In this document: positions 52,122 to 64,000 of the stretch, in pieces
Position numbering within the stretch: the first letter of the stretch is position 1
Layout: each line of letters begins with the position of its first letter
Origin: Lingula anatina
Taxonomy: Eukaryota > Brachiopoda > Lingulata > Lingulida > Lingulidae
DNA length: 64,000 nt
NCBI RefSeq assembly: GCF_001039355.2
Contig: NW_019775744.1
Coordinates: forward strand, 101,397 to 165,396
Direction of reading: 5' to 3'
The notes under the pieces: generated by a model
Database searches by the model: none
Seen by the model: the letters and a program-made list of their open reading frames with translations, nothing else
What the model was told of the DNA's origin: nothing
Translations under genes and position numbers: made by a program

Positions 52122-52204
52122 TGTTTCGAATGCATTAAGGTCCGCACCACTTGGCCCTAGGGATATGTGTTCGTCTAACAGGTCATCCTGGCATCTCAGA
52201 AAAC
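52122..52204 (-). CDS. Candidate internal exon of an unidentified minus-strand gene
   Basis: 83 bases flanked by a strong acceptor (TTAACG branch-like sequence, then TTTCCCAATTCTTTCCCAG) and a strong donor (ACA followed by GTAAGT). Only one frame is open through it, phase 1 in and phase 0 out, giving FLRCQDDLLDEHISLGPSG then ADLNAFET. No family recognised. It lies 5.2 kb upstream of the Zic start on the same strand, so it might instead be a non-coding or alternative Zic 5' exon. The nearby acceptor at 51922-51923 does not match its phase. Chance pairing of splice sites is possible. Confidence 0.22.
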
Positions 52205-53137
52205 CTGGGAAAGAATTGGGAAACGTTAAGAATTCCATCTCTGTATCCACTATTCCACATTATGACGTTAGAAGTCTCTTGAAATTCATATAACCAAATG
52301 TTTCATTAAAAATAATTTTTTTAAAAAATTGTTATTTAAAATGAAGAAGTAATATCTAGATAATGATTGCCACAGTACACGTACATGGTTAGACATGGAA
52401 ACAGCGGTAAGGCTTTGCTACTTAATGTGATAAAGTGTTTTGTCTGAAATTGTAATTAATGCGCACTTATGACTTATTCATGTACATACCCATCATTTTA
52501 TAACAACAGGTTCATGAAAAACAGAACAATGCAGAAAAATTCTGTATGAATTCCTCAGGCGTAACTCATCCAAAGCATCTAAGGTTTTTGAGTAACGTGG
52601 GACGGTATTACGAGAATAGAAATTGAGTCACAGCATTATTTTTATTTGGTAATAAAAATTTTTAAAAGAACATTGAAATTATTTAAAATTGTAGAATTGT
52701 ACCCATAGAGTAACTTAAATGAATAAAAATCGCTAAAACAAAAATTCATAGTTTTTCTAAATTGTATGCACGTTTTTTGCAACTTTCCCCTTTGCCAAGT
52801 TATAATGAAATTATTGCACCGATTATCCGTTTCCTATGTTTTGGTTTAAAAAATTATTAAATGTAAATAATTTCAAATATCGCCTCTCGTCACAAAAACG
52901 TCTGCATCTGTGAAGACAGATTCCGGTCTTTGCTCTCTCTGCCTCTCTCTAATTGATAACTTCTGTAAAATCGTTCAAAATTACCGATGAATATTTCTCA
53001 TCCTCACTTAGTTTATTTCCTCGAAAACAGGCCAATCATTCATTTGAAATCATAACATTTCAGGTTTTTTTAGTTTGGTGGTAAAAAAACTCCTAGAGCT
53101 GTGGGGTATACCGCACATTGGAAAAAAGGCAATAACT

Positions 53138-53140
<3 letters not shown>

Positions 53141-53178
<38 letters not shown>
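53141..53178. repeat. (TC)19 microsatellite
   Basis: Nineteen perfect TC units. Confidence 0.95.
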
Positions 53179-53180
<2 letters not shown>

Positions 53181-55948
53181 GCTGGGTTTGACAGTTTGAA
53201 AATATGGCCGCCCCCGCACCGTGCCAGCGACACCGCCTTTTGTCCTGTGTGAAAGCGTATTCATGGCAAGATTTGAAGAGGAATAAGCTTTATTTTTAAT
53301 GATTTATTGTTATGATAACGGTAATAATATCTACCAGTTATTTTATTTTTATATTGATCAATGACAAATTTTAACTGTTGGGTAAAAAACGGTTGCATAA
53401 TTAATTTTGTGAAATTGGCAAATTAATCTTAGTTCTTGTCAGAGGGCAATAATTTTTTTAACATGAAGATTGCATACATTTTCAATCTTTTTAATTGGAA
53501 ATAATTAGTAAAGATTTTGAATTAACTTTTTAATCACGCTTGTTACATTTATTCTATCAACAAATAGTTTAACAAAGAGAATTACAAAATGACATTTTTC
53601 TGTGAAATTTATGATATATGTATAATGTTCATCTTTTTAAATAAACTGTTATGAAATGTTTAACAGCAGACATGGACCCCATTTCTTATTTAATTAAAAA
53701 ACGCCGAAATAGAAAAAAATATTGATTTCTCAATTCAATTTATGTTTTCTTGAGAATATAAAATAAGCACAATACTTTACATCTCAATAAAATATTGCTA
53801 ATTTTTTCATAATACAATGGAGTACATGATTTGTCCTAACGTCAAAGCAACACCTTAAAATGTCTTTCATCGAAGTAAAACTCTTCTAAACACCAAGAGA
53901 TAAAACATGGTTGATACTTCATTTGTTTGGTTAGTATTATCAACAGCCAGCTCAGTTTGGTTGGGACATAACAACTACTTTCTACCGATCTTGACACTTG
54001 GGGTGACGTACACCAAGTTCAAGTTACAAATTACAGAGGACAAACTGGTCCCTTCGCACATCGCTCATCTGAGGCTCGACGTGTCGCCTTGTTTTTAACG
54101 CTTTCCACAAAACCCAGACAATCACCGGTCAAAAACCCAGGTGAATTCACGGCAGTTCCTTAAGTGAGGCGCTGATAGGAAAATAACGGTCTTATTTCGG
54201 ACAATAAAAGAAGGTTCAAACTGTACCTGCCAGTCTTTTGACGTCCCAGACTTAACCTGGACATAATTAACCGGACGCTAATTGGACCAGAGCTAATTAA
54301 CTGTAAGCATACGGTAACAGGTCTAATGACCGGGCCTTAATAACTCCTGGCATTTTGGGGGATTAAGGAAACGATGATGATGATGATCATTTCACTTCAT
54401 AAAATCGGTTTTAATATATCCGATCACGCAGAAGAAGAGAATTAGAAAGACAGCAAATTTGTACTTGAAGCCGAAGGGATTTCTCATACAGGTTAAACAC
54501 CCCAATAGATCAGTTTATTATATACAGCGAAAACCGCAATAATACAGTCTCCGCTGTACTTTGCTGGGGCTATGTATAAGGAGTGAATGTTGAAGTTAGC
54601 CAGCGAGTGCGGTGTACGCAGTCCTCTCCCCGCCCTAACCGTTATTCTCTGTTAAGCCCATTGTTCCCGGCTCCTAATCCGCGCTTCTTACGGTCCTAAT
54701 TCGCAGCGATTTTCGGCTGAATTGTCAACCATCTCTTTACTACATAATTTCTATTCACTGAATACCAGCCCGGTGAATTACACGCTGCAATTTCTCGCAT
54801 TAAGCCCTACTTCGATTTTTCCAATGTTGAATTGGAAAATTGGAGAATGCGAGTGTAAGGAAGGAGAGTTTGTGTGTGCGTGTCACTGTCAAGAACGCTA
54901 GCGTTCACACGCGGCTAAAGCCAAGCGTTAATAGGATACTATTCCAAGACGCGGCCTGACATCTCTCAAGTCCCACTCACTATTACGCTGAATTGTCGTC
55001 TATTTATTTGCTTTCTCTCCCAAAACCACTTGATTGGACAATTTTATCCGTTGAGATCGGAGAACTCGAGTTTAGCTCAAACTTGACTTTTTGGATAGTT
55101 TTGATAATGAGCTCTGCGGATGTCGCTGATACAATAATCTCAGTAGGATATTAATTCTACGCGACCTCAGCGCACTGGCTTGCTAGAAACAGACTAATAT
55201 CTATCAAGAAATTCATTTTTGAATGAAGACCAAATGGGAATATGAGTAAGCATGATGCAGAAATTAAATATAAAAAGGCCCAGGTTAATTGAGTCATGTA
55301 CTGGATGAATTGCTCAAATGAAAATTTGGATTGGTCACATCATTTTCCTGATAAAACATTGTGTTAATTTGAAATGTATTCTGATTTTATCGAAGCATTG
55401 AATTTAGCGAATTAATTGATAAAATAATTCTGTAGATAAAAAATACAGCAGTAAATTAACATAAAAACAAAGTTTTATAAGTTGGTTGAAAGTGATTTAA
55501 CCATTTTTAACATTGACAATAAAAACTGACAGCGAGAGAGAGAAAGGAGAATAAATGGCGCATGAATTAAGACTAATTTTCGCAGACAGCAGACATATTG
55601 ATTTATGTAATAAGTGCATTTCTTGGCACGTTTGAAGAGGAATAACTTGCATTACATCACTCGTGTAATTCTGGCGTCGCTAACCGTGCATGTTTTCATT
55701 GATTTTAACGTTTTCTTGATCTTGGCCAGAGTTTATCTTTCTGGGAGTGGAATACTTTTCTATTGTTACAATAAGAGAAAATTCACCAAGATACATCAAG
55801 GTCATGTAATCATTAATGGACGGGAGATCTTTACAAATGGCAGAATGGAAAAATGACAGAAAAATCTACATGCAGAAATTATACGAAACTGTGGTAGTAA
55901 AACCTAAATACATGTATAGGTCATGGTATATTCATGTTGACAGATTTA

Positions 55949-55949
55949 A

Positions 55950-55996
<47 letters not shown>

Positions 55997-55997
55997 A
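55949..55997. repeat. (AAAT)n tetranucleotide repeat
   Basis: About twelve near-perfect AAAT units. Confidence 0.94.
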
Positions 55998-58900
55998 ACG
56001 CACCAAAAATTATTTTACCGTTAGAACAAAAATGGCAACATACAGAATTCTGCTTCTACAGTACGCTTGTACATGTATGTGAAATGATCAAAAGATAATA
56101 TGAAGTGAAACATAAAGACATAAACTTATAAAACTACCATGAATACAACTTTAAGTACAGCTATTTAAGTCATTTAAAAGACATGAGAAGTAAAATATTA
56201 ATCTCCTAGGAGCTTGATACCGGAAAGATATTATTAGTTGCGCCAAAGTGATGGAAAGAAAGAAAAAACGAACGAAGAAAGCTAATTGAAAGGAGAGGGT
56301 GTGGAGAAAGAAAAGCAAGATAATTTCAGCCAAAACAACCGCAACCTAGCCCTAAACGGCAACTCTAAATCTTACCGTCAGAACTAAGTGGACTAAAAGA
56401 GTGAGCGCGTCAGTAAAATAGCCGAGTCAAGCACTCGAGTTGGAGGTATTTCCTTTCTCTTAGCATACAATATGATTTACTTAGTATCCTAAACCTGCTG
56501 GTCCATGCGGCTCACGCTAGGATCATGTGGCGAGCTGTGTGAGATAAAACTTGTCGAGTTATGCCGTGAAGAGGCCTTGTTCACCACACCACAGAAATAG
56601 TACAGGGCTAGAGAGAGCGGTGTGAAAGGTTTTGAGAGCGCACTGGGGGCACCTTAGCGCGTCCCTTGCTTGCCGCGGGCAATGTTCTGATATTGCGATG
56701 TTGTCGGTCCTTAGAAAAATGTTATGAATACACTGAGCCAGGGTTTTTACACTGAATGTGGCAGTCTTTTTATCGAAAAATACGACGGGGTTGTTCACAA
56801 GTTGACAGTGAATATCAAAATGGACTTAATTCATTTTATTTCGTGTGTAGCAATTGAGAGAATGAAATAAACAGAGTTATTTTGAAATTGTAGACACTTT
56901 ACCAACCCAGGACTCTCTCTCTCTCTCTCTGTTTGTTTACGGCGATAGATATTTCTACATTTAAGTGGAATTGCTGATATGTTTTATAACAATGCCAAAA
57001 TAGTCTTCCTTTACACTGAACGTTAAGCGATCTACAAAAAAGAGGCACGCAAAGACAGGCCTCTCTTCACGTCATTGCATATATTATGTGACAACTAATA
57101 GAGACAAAAATATCAAAAACCATATTGAAACCAAAACTTATTTGCCAAAATAAGTCAAAGGAGGATCAGAAAACAGGATTATTTGTTTTTAAGTTTGAAA
57201 CAGAATAAAGTCGGCGGGGAAAATAACGCAGATTCGATGAAAATTGCACTTTGACATTTTGAAATAGATAAATGACTTTATACATTTCCATGGACGTATT
57301 ATTTTCGAAGAAGTTGCATCCCATACAAATTTACCACTTTTAATTTCCGTCATATGGAAGTGAAAACTATTCTTTGCACTCTGTTTCCCAATAGCATATT
57401 AAACCGAAATCGTGCTAATTTCAGAAAAAAATTTTAAGCATTATGCCTGTGCACAGAATAATCACCAATATAATTTTCTACAACATACCACCATACAGCA
57501 ATGTTGTATTATGATACACAACAAATAACATATTTATTACCACAGTGGGAATAAAAACGGAGGCATTTCTCCTAAATCTACAACTTGCAATTGACAAAAA
57601 TACATTTCACAGCAAGCACTATTTGCCGTAGCTACAGAACCTCTACTAATTATAAGTCTCAAGTTGAAGTGTCGTATTGTTTCACCTGCCTTCTATAAAG
57701 TAATTAACACTCAAACAAGGCATCGATTGTTTCTATCCCTTCAATAACGTCAGAATGACAACAACTTAGTATCACGAATTGCTCAGAGACGCGGGAACAC
57801 AAACTCACGGGGATTTACCAAACAACTTCCAACAGCGTTTAAACGAGCGTCCTGAGAGGCGGAGGAATGAGCAGAAGTCACAGCGGTCTCGCTGCTGCGA
57901 GGACAAACGAGAAATTATTTCACTGGGCTCAGCAGTTCTCAGTAAACACTTTTATCCTGTATTTATTTGTCTGTATTAGACACATAAACAGGAAACGTGC
58001 TAGAAGTTAAAATTTCCTGACAGTCTTTGTGAATGTTATTTTATTTTTAATTTTGCATTAGACTGAAATTATATTTATAGATATCCGCTGATTGTTTTGT
58101 GATTGATTTCTATTTCCGATACAGATAAATATATAAATAATCGAATAAACAGACCGGGCCTTGGACAGAAGAATAAACAAACTAATTAAAAAAATGGATA
58201 ACATAGCAAGCAATGGTTAAATTAATAATTGTACAGTACAACCAAACAAACAAGTAAAAACAAAAATAAAAAAGCGAAATAAAAACAAAACAAAACCAAA
58301 ATAAAAAACACTTGCAAAAATGATATAAATATTGATAAATGAAATTAAATATAACAAATAACATGAACTGTACACAAACAAACAACGGCTATATTATTTT
58401 CAAGGATCAGCCAACAATTTTGATAGCCTTTCTTCACTGGGGATAAACAAGTGCCCATCATTGAAAATGGAGCTTTTTAACAGTCTAATTGGAGGCACAA
58501 GACGTATTTCACCCCCGCGGGACGCCCAGTAAATTATGATCAATGCCACTAATTTGATATTTAAGGGTTTAATGGCAAATAGTAATTATTTTTTGCCTGT
58601 GTCTGTTTACGATCGATTTCCTATTGCTTCAACACCTGTAGATATAAAATTCCGTCCTCTTTCAGTGGAGGGTGGAAGAAACTGAAGTCCGTTGATTTGT
58701 TAATTAAAATTTTTCATTTGTAGAGGTACTTTTCCATATTTTGCATTGTAAGTCAACAATTTTTAATTTCGTCGAAAAAGAAAAATGCATTTTTTATATT
58801 TTATTTTCATAATTCGATTCGACTGCCAAATTGGAATTATTTCAAATATATTTTTGTAATTGTTATGCCATTATTCTATCTTTTGGCATACAATTCTAAT

Positions 58901-59492
58901 AAAATACCATGTTTGACCTCTCTGCACTTGGAATAGAAGAAGATATGTGTTAGAGATGGAATCATTCTAAGATAGAATATTTAAAGCAGTTGAGTTTATT
59001 TTGACGTGTTTTTTTACAGATTGTAGCTCCAGGCGCAGATTGAGAGGTTATCTCGTGCACGGAGGAGGAGGAGAAAAAAAAAGACACAGCGACAACCTTT
59101 GACAGGACGAAAGCTACCGGCGAAAACAGACATGATATGGAAAAGATGACATGCAGAAAAAAAGAAAACAGTGAAAGAAAAATTGATTATTAATTATCTT
59201 CTTTTAAGAAGAAAGGATAATACTTTTTGATAATTTGTTGACTTAAAAATAATTCACGAAAGGTTAATATAATACAAGTAAGGATTTGATACACAGAAAC
59301 TAACAAACAAACATTTACCCTTTTATGTGTCCGTACATACATAATTGAAGAATACAGTGCATAACACTTCAAATAACACGTATGAATTTTGAAAAGAAAT
59401 GATTCAACAAATCGCAAGAGAAAAAGAGCTTCTTCGCAACACATTGTTAAATAAACAGCACTACCAACTATTCTGAAATCATTGAATGAGGA

Positions 59493-59493
59493 N
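59493..59493. other. Ambiguous base (N)
   Basis: Single N in the assembly, in non-coding sequence. Confidence 0.97.
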
Positions 59494-59993
59494 AAACCTC
59501 TTGTACCAAGCGACACTTTACGTAGGCAAGTCCACTTAATGAACGACAAATAATTATTCTCTTTTTTTTCACAAACCAATATCTCTCGTGCGTAAGTTTC
59601 TCATTGTTAATCAACACGACCAGTCTCGAGACGAAGAAATCTCCAGCAGGCACCTACAGGGCGGACACAATGTCCTCTTTGAGACAAGACCAGTTGCAAC
59701 TTTTGATAGCAGCCCACAACACCAAAGATAATGAAACTTTGTGATAAATGTTTGGACGAGGGTTTAGACGAGATAGTAAGCAACCGCTGGCCTAAAGTGT
59801 GGCGTTCTCTTCGAAGTGACCCGGGTCCCGCTAGGATCCCAGTTGGACCCCGTGGGTCAAGGTGTGGTTCTGCATTGAAGTTTTGACTGAGATGAAGTGA
59901 GCGCAATCACCCGTGCCTTCACTGGTGTGACCCCCGTGGTGTAATATCAATGTGAATCGAACTACGATTAGTGAGGTTAGAGATGTGAGTGTA

Positions 59994-60027
<34 letters not shown>
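59994..60027. repeat. (GA)n followed by poly-G
   Basis: About thirteen GA units passing directly into a run of nine G. Confidence 0.92.
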
Positions 60028-61155
60028 AGTGAGAGATGTGAATTTTTACAGATAGGACAGGACAGATATACAGAGAGAGAGAGTTAAACATCAAAAAGGG
60101 CTACAAAATATATCCTAGTCATATCTGGTAACTTAGACAGATATATTAAAGATAGATTAACAGTTCAGCGGAGGCGTTTTGCACTCCAAGACGTAATATA
60201 AATCTACTGAAAACCACTGCAGTCTTTGGTATCTTTTTCAAGATATCACACAGACCAGAAGACAAAATATGATAAAAACTCCATTTTAACACAAGGAAGA
60301 CAGAAACACAGTCGGACGGCAATTCGTGGGAGGGAGGGGGAGGCCATTCCGTTAATTTATACATCTATTAAACTGCACCAAAACAATAGAAAAAATGCCA
60401 TAAAACCGCGGGGTACCGCCATCGCCACAACTTTTAGAACAATAGAAATAAAAAAAGAGAAGAACACAACCGTCTTAGTGTGGGAGATTTTTAATCTCAA
60501 CCATCAAGTGTAAAACAATAGTCAACTGACCCCGAGTTTTTTCTGGTCCTGTGTTTCCCGCGCTGATCAAGGGCCTGTTTCCGCCCCATCTTCCCCGTTG
60601 ATATGATCTATGGGACTACTTCAACATACGCCTCAGAAATGATCGATGAGAACATATTTTCAAAAGGATGAGGCCTGGGAACACGAGAGAAAATATGAAA
60701 AAAATTCTACTAAAGAAATTTACTCGTAAAGATACCTTGTGAACATTCCTCTAAAATGACACATGGGTTTTATATTTGCCCTTCGATATGAAAATGGTGA
60801 AATAAAATGGCATCTATTTTAGCTATTAATTCGTCACAAATGAAACAAACAGAACAGCACAAATTCTACCTGAGACAAGATTGGTTTACAATTTATCAAA
60901 GTGGTTATTTTTTATCTCAATATTGCCCAAGATGGAAATATGCCCCTGTTCTTCCTGAGGCACAGGTTGGGCATTTTACTTAAAACTTTAAAAGAGAAGA
61001 AAAACTTTTTTTACAAAAGAACACTAAACCAGCAATTTGTTGAAATGCAAAACAGTGAAGCTATCAACGAAAAATTATATCTATGCAATTCCAGTCGTGG
61101 TACGTTATGTTATATCCTAGGAAGGCATGAAGAACTGAGCCCTGAGACGTCCTCT

Positions 61156-61279
61156 ACCTGAGATATGGCGCTACCTGAGATATGGCGCTACCTGAGATGT
61201 GGCGTTACCTGAGATGTGGCGCTACCTGAGATATGGCGTTACCTGAGATGTGGCGTTACCTGAGATGTGGCGTTACCTG
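61156..61279. repeat. Minisatellite, 17-base unit, seven copies
   Basis: Unit ACCTGAGATGTGGCGTT, starting at 61156, 61173, 61190, 61207, 61224, 61241 and 61258, with a partial eighth at 61275. Copies vary at two main sites, GATAT versus GATGT and GCGCT versus GCGTT. It is much less AT-rich than its surroundings. Confidence 0.95.
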
Positions 61280-61386
61280 TGCAGCGGAGAGGAAGATAAC
61301 AAACTTCGTAAGAGACAGGTGGAGTTTCTTCACAGTACACAGACTAATGTAACCAACGCCCTATACTCTGTAGTGACAAGATACAC

Positions 61387-61388
61387 AA

Positions 61389-61419
<31 letters not shown>

Positions 61420-61421
61420 AT
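61387..61421. repeat. (AAAT)n tetranucleotide repeat
   Basis: About eight perfect units, 110 bases after the 17-base minisatellite. Confidence 0.92.
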
Positions 61422-62036
61422 ACACATGATGAAAGAACATGGAATCAAATATGATAAAATAGAATAATAGGTACAAAAATAAGTGAATGGCACAAAAGAT
61501 AGAGAAAAATGCAGATAAGCGCATTTGTAAAAGTATAACAAAGCTCATTTGGTACATATTCCTATATAAATACTAATCCCTTGGATAAAGTGAAAATTGT
61601 TGTTGACATTTTATTGATAACAGTTATTTTCTAAGAAGTCTGGAAAATGTTTTAATTATGTCACCTGACATAATTCATGGTATTCATTGGCAAGGTTATT
61701 TTCCTTATTCGTTATTTTGATTTTCACGGAGGTTGTGAATGCTTAGTGCTGCTTTATAATCTAAGACAGAAACTTTATATATAGTATTTATCGTTTTCTG
61801 TATTGCAATGGGAACCCTTACTTTTTGACAAAAATATTTTGTATATGCTTCCACATACAGTGACCGCTAACACTTGTAGTACTGAGCCATTTTAGATGCA
61901 TTTCAGCTAACGTCTGATCAAATTAACATGCTTGTTTCTATATATTCTTTATTATGGGAACATAGTTGATTAAAGTTTGATAGAACATTAAAATGTCAGA
62001 CAATGAAACTGAGTGATGGATGAATTTATACGAGTG

Positions 62037-62054
62037 CCCCCCCCCCCCGCCCCC
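62037..62054. repeat. C-rich run
   Basis: Twelve C, one G, then five C. Confidence 0.85.
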
Positions 62055-62371
62055 GGCTAGCGTCTACAGTTTATATGGGTAAACACACAGGTTAGGTAAG
62101 CAACAGTTGTGTGTATAAATAACAAGTTATCCGTCGAAAACAGAGTTACGACAAAAACAACCCTTCCTGGTAGACGCTAGACACCATGGATCCTAACCGT
62201 CAAATAACCCAAACATTCGTTATATGCTTTGGCAGGTTTTTGTTTCCTTAACAAGGGCCGCTGTTACACAAGAAATTATCCTAATTTTTGCTAACGTTGT
62301 TTTGACCATGTCTCCGTGCTTAAACGAGGCAGTTCATTATCAGTTTATTAATGCCAATGTTTGTGTGGTAT

Positions 62372-62434
62372 GAGAGAGAGAGAGAGAGAGAGAGAGTGAG
62401 AGAGAAAGAGAGAGGGGGGGTGGGGGGGAGAGGG
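62372..62434. repeat. (GA)n with G-rich end
   Basis: Imperfect GA repeat that becomes G-rich at its right end. Confidence 0.9.
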
Positions 62435-63904
62435 AACGTCGGGGGAGGAAATACATAGTATAGCACAGGTTTAGACTATTCTCCATTTTAACCACGGCCT
62501 TCGCCAAACTGAACCAAATTAGATCTTTTTCAGCTCAAGGCAACAACGAAACAGTCTGCGGCTTGCACCACAGACAAATGCAATTATTTGACCTGTGCTA
62601 GAAAGATACATTCGCCGACATCGCTGCTAGAAGGTAAGATCTCTATCCAGCCCCAAATCAAGATCAAGTTACGTAGAGACGAATTATTGGGAAATTGACT
62701 GTGCAAGTTCCGTTTATTTCGATTCTTCAGTATTAGCTTTACATAGAAAACTAATGGCACCGTGAAAAGATAAAAAATAGAATACAGATCCTTTGACATT
62801 GCTCCGTCTTCTATAATCTCACATATGTTTGGTAGTTTTCAAACGAATATGATACACCGATACAACAACATACCAACATGCAAAAATATCAGGCCAATTT
62901 TGCTTGGAATTTCTTCAACACAGGCGAGAAATCCACAGACATTTTCTGGATAATGAACCAGAGTCAGAGTTCACATAGAGAAGAAATTCTAGACATTCTT
63001 ACAGGTACAAGTTGGGTTCTGGACCTGCCCCCTTATGTAATACCATCAATGTTGCCAGCACCCGAGCCCAGCCACTTGATTAGACTAACAAGCTATCTGG
63101 TTCCGCCCAATTAACAGAGCACCTGTTGTCGGCTTGTCTGGAAGTTCTGGCTTGCTTCTCAGAGACCAACGCCTCAGGTGCTACACCAGCGCCGCACCAA
63201 TCGGGTAATGTAACATTTTTGATAGTTTATTGGGTATTTCGTGTGCCCGGACCGTATGAAAGACAAGGGGCTTTGGTTGTAGTATTAAGTCCTTGACGCT
63301 GAAACATTTTCTAGTCATTCTCTCCTGCTAACGTGATTGCTTTTGAGAACTGTTTCGTTCGACCAATTAAACCATTTTTATCAAAGACACCTACCGCAGA
63401 TTATCATTCTTACCGTGCATTTTAATTTTGATTAAAAAGGGTGATTTCAGTTTTGACGAGTAGCTGTCTGACTTGATAAAAAAGACAGACTAGGACATAT
63501 ATTTTCAATATTTACACAGCAGCTACATTTTGAGATGTGCTTCCCAATTCCAATACATCATTGCATTGTTGCCCAAACATTCAGCTCAAGTTTAGTTTTG
63601 ACTACAATGTCAACATTAAAAGAAGTCGACAGAGCGCAAAATGACGCGGATAGTTAACGTCACAAGAAAAAAGCAGGTCTCGGATCCATTAATTGGATTT
63701 TCTTGTTTTCTGACTGCCTTAGGGATCTATCCTGCATAGTGCACCACTTTACATGTTGTTCTCTCATTTTAAAGAGAAACTTTAATTTTGTTACTAAAAC
63801 TGAAATGCCCACCGTCATGGATGGTATGACAATATTATAAGTGTAGTTTTTCTCTGATTTTGATAATGACTGATACGTTTGGAAACCCGTAAGCTTATAG
63901 CCTT

Positions 63905-63915
63905 TGTGTGTGTGT

Positions 63916-63972
<57 letters not shown>
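63905..63972. repeat. (TG)13 followed by a 43-base poly-G run
   Basis: Thirteen TG units pass into 43 consecutive G, then AAA and a T run. A homopolymer this long near a window end may be partly an assembly or sequencing artefact. Confidence 0.9.
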
Positions 63973-63973
<1 letters not shown>

Positions 63974-64000
63974 AATTTTTTTTTTTTCAGGGAGTTTGTG

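Larger units (their letters stand above)
52205..61155. other. AT-rich intergenic sequence upstream of Zic
   Basis: No supported gene. Contains TC (53141-53178), AAAT (55949-55997), a short TC tract near 56912 and GA/G (59994-60027) repeats. A GC-richer patch near 54.58-54.98 kb includes a CTAATCC Otx-type core (54674-54680). Confidence 0.55.
61422..63904. other. Intergenic sequence
   Basis: No supported gene. A C run (62037-62054) and a GA/G tract (62372-62434) are present. A 78-codon plus-strand frame with an ATG (62878-63114) reads like ordinary protein composition and contains an ACAG/GTACAAG donor-like site, but has no recognisable domain. Confidence 0.5.

Noticed and set aside
1-64000. 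tRNA, rRNA, CRISPR or bacterial-type operons
   Set aside because: Looked for by eye and not found. Covarion-type RNA searches could not be run, so small structured RNAs cannot be excluded.

Overview
This is an AT-rich animal genomic window holding one gene I can name with confidence, a Zic/odd-paired family zinc-finger transcription factor on the minus strand. It has two coding exons, 46877 to 45743 and 32270 to 31741, separated by an intron of 13,472 bases. The joined reading frame gives 554 residues with a ZOC-like motif, a ZFNC-like segment, five C2H2 fingers with the tandem CWCH2 signature in fingers 1 and 2, and a conserved-looking C-terminal tail with NLSEWYV. Finger 5 has four residues between its cysteines, unlike the vertebrate ZIC proteins I remember. 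Together with the intron-exon structure, the many dinucleotide repeats and the general base composition, this fits an invertebrate bilaterian, most likely a lophotrochozoan such as a mollusc. The species is inference. Runs of N and duplicated sequence beside a gap show that this is draft assembly.

Layout. Bases 1-320: a possible first coding exon on the minus strand (231-318) encoding a membrane-anchor-like peptide; the rest of that gene would lie outside the window. Bases 320-31740: about 31 kb downstream of Zic with no gene I can support. It holds a foldback (MITE-like) element at 797-981, a 115-base tandem duplication at 5626-5860, many simple repeats, a CRE and Sp/KLF site cluster at 20483-20920, and a GC-richer stretch near 23.3-24.0 kb with the longest unexplained open frame. 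Bases 31741-46877: the Zic gene. Its long intron carries a paired MYB-site palindrome, an octamer/homeodomain cluster and a possible decayed retrocopy near 44.3-44.7 kb. Bases 46878-47110: the likely Zic promoter, with a CCAAT box, an NRF1-type palindrome and a PBX/MEIS-type site and no clear TATA box. Bases 47111-64000: upstream sequence, mostly AT-rich, with one well-flanked candidate exon (52122-52204, minus), a 17-base minisatellite at 61156-61279 and a 43-base G run near the right end.

A single developmental regulator surrounded by tens of kilobases of non-coding DNA suggests that much of the window is its regulatory landscape, but that is inference from layout and motif reading. I found no mobile-element proteins, rRNA, tRNA, CRISPR or bacterial-type gene cluster, and nothing that I would call a new biological system. 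The best leads are the Zic isoform, the finger 5 question, the clustered regulatory sites, the possible retrocopy and the two candidate exons.
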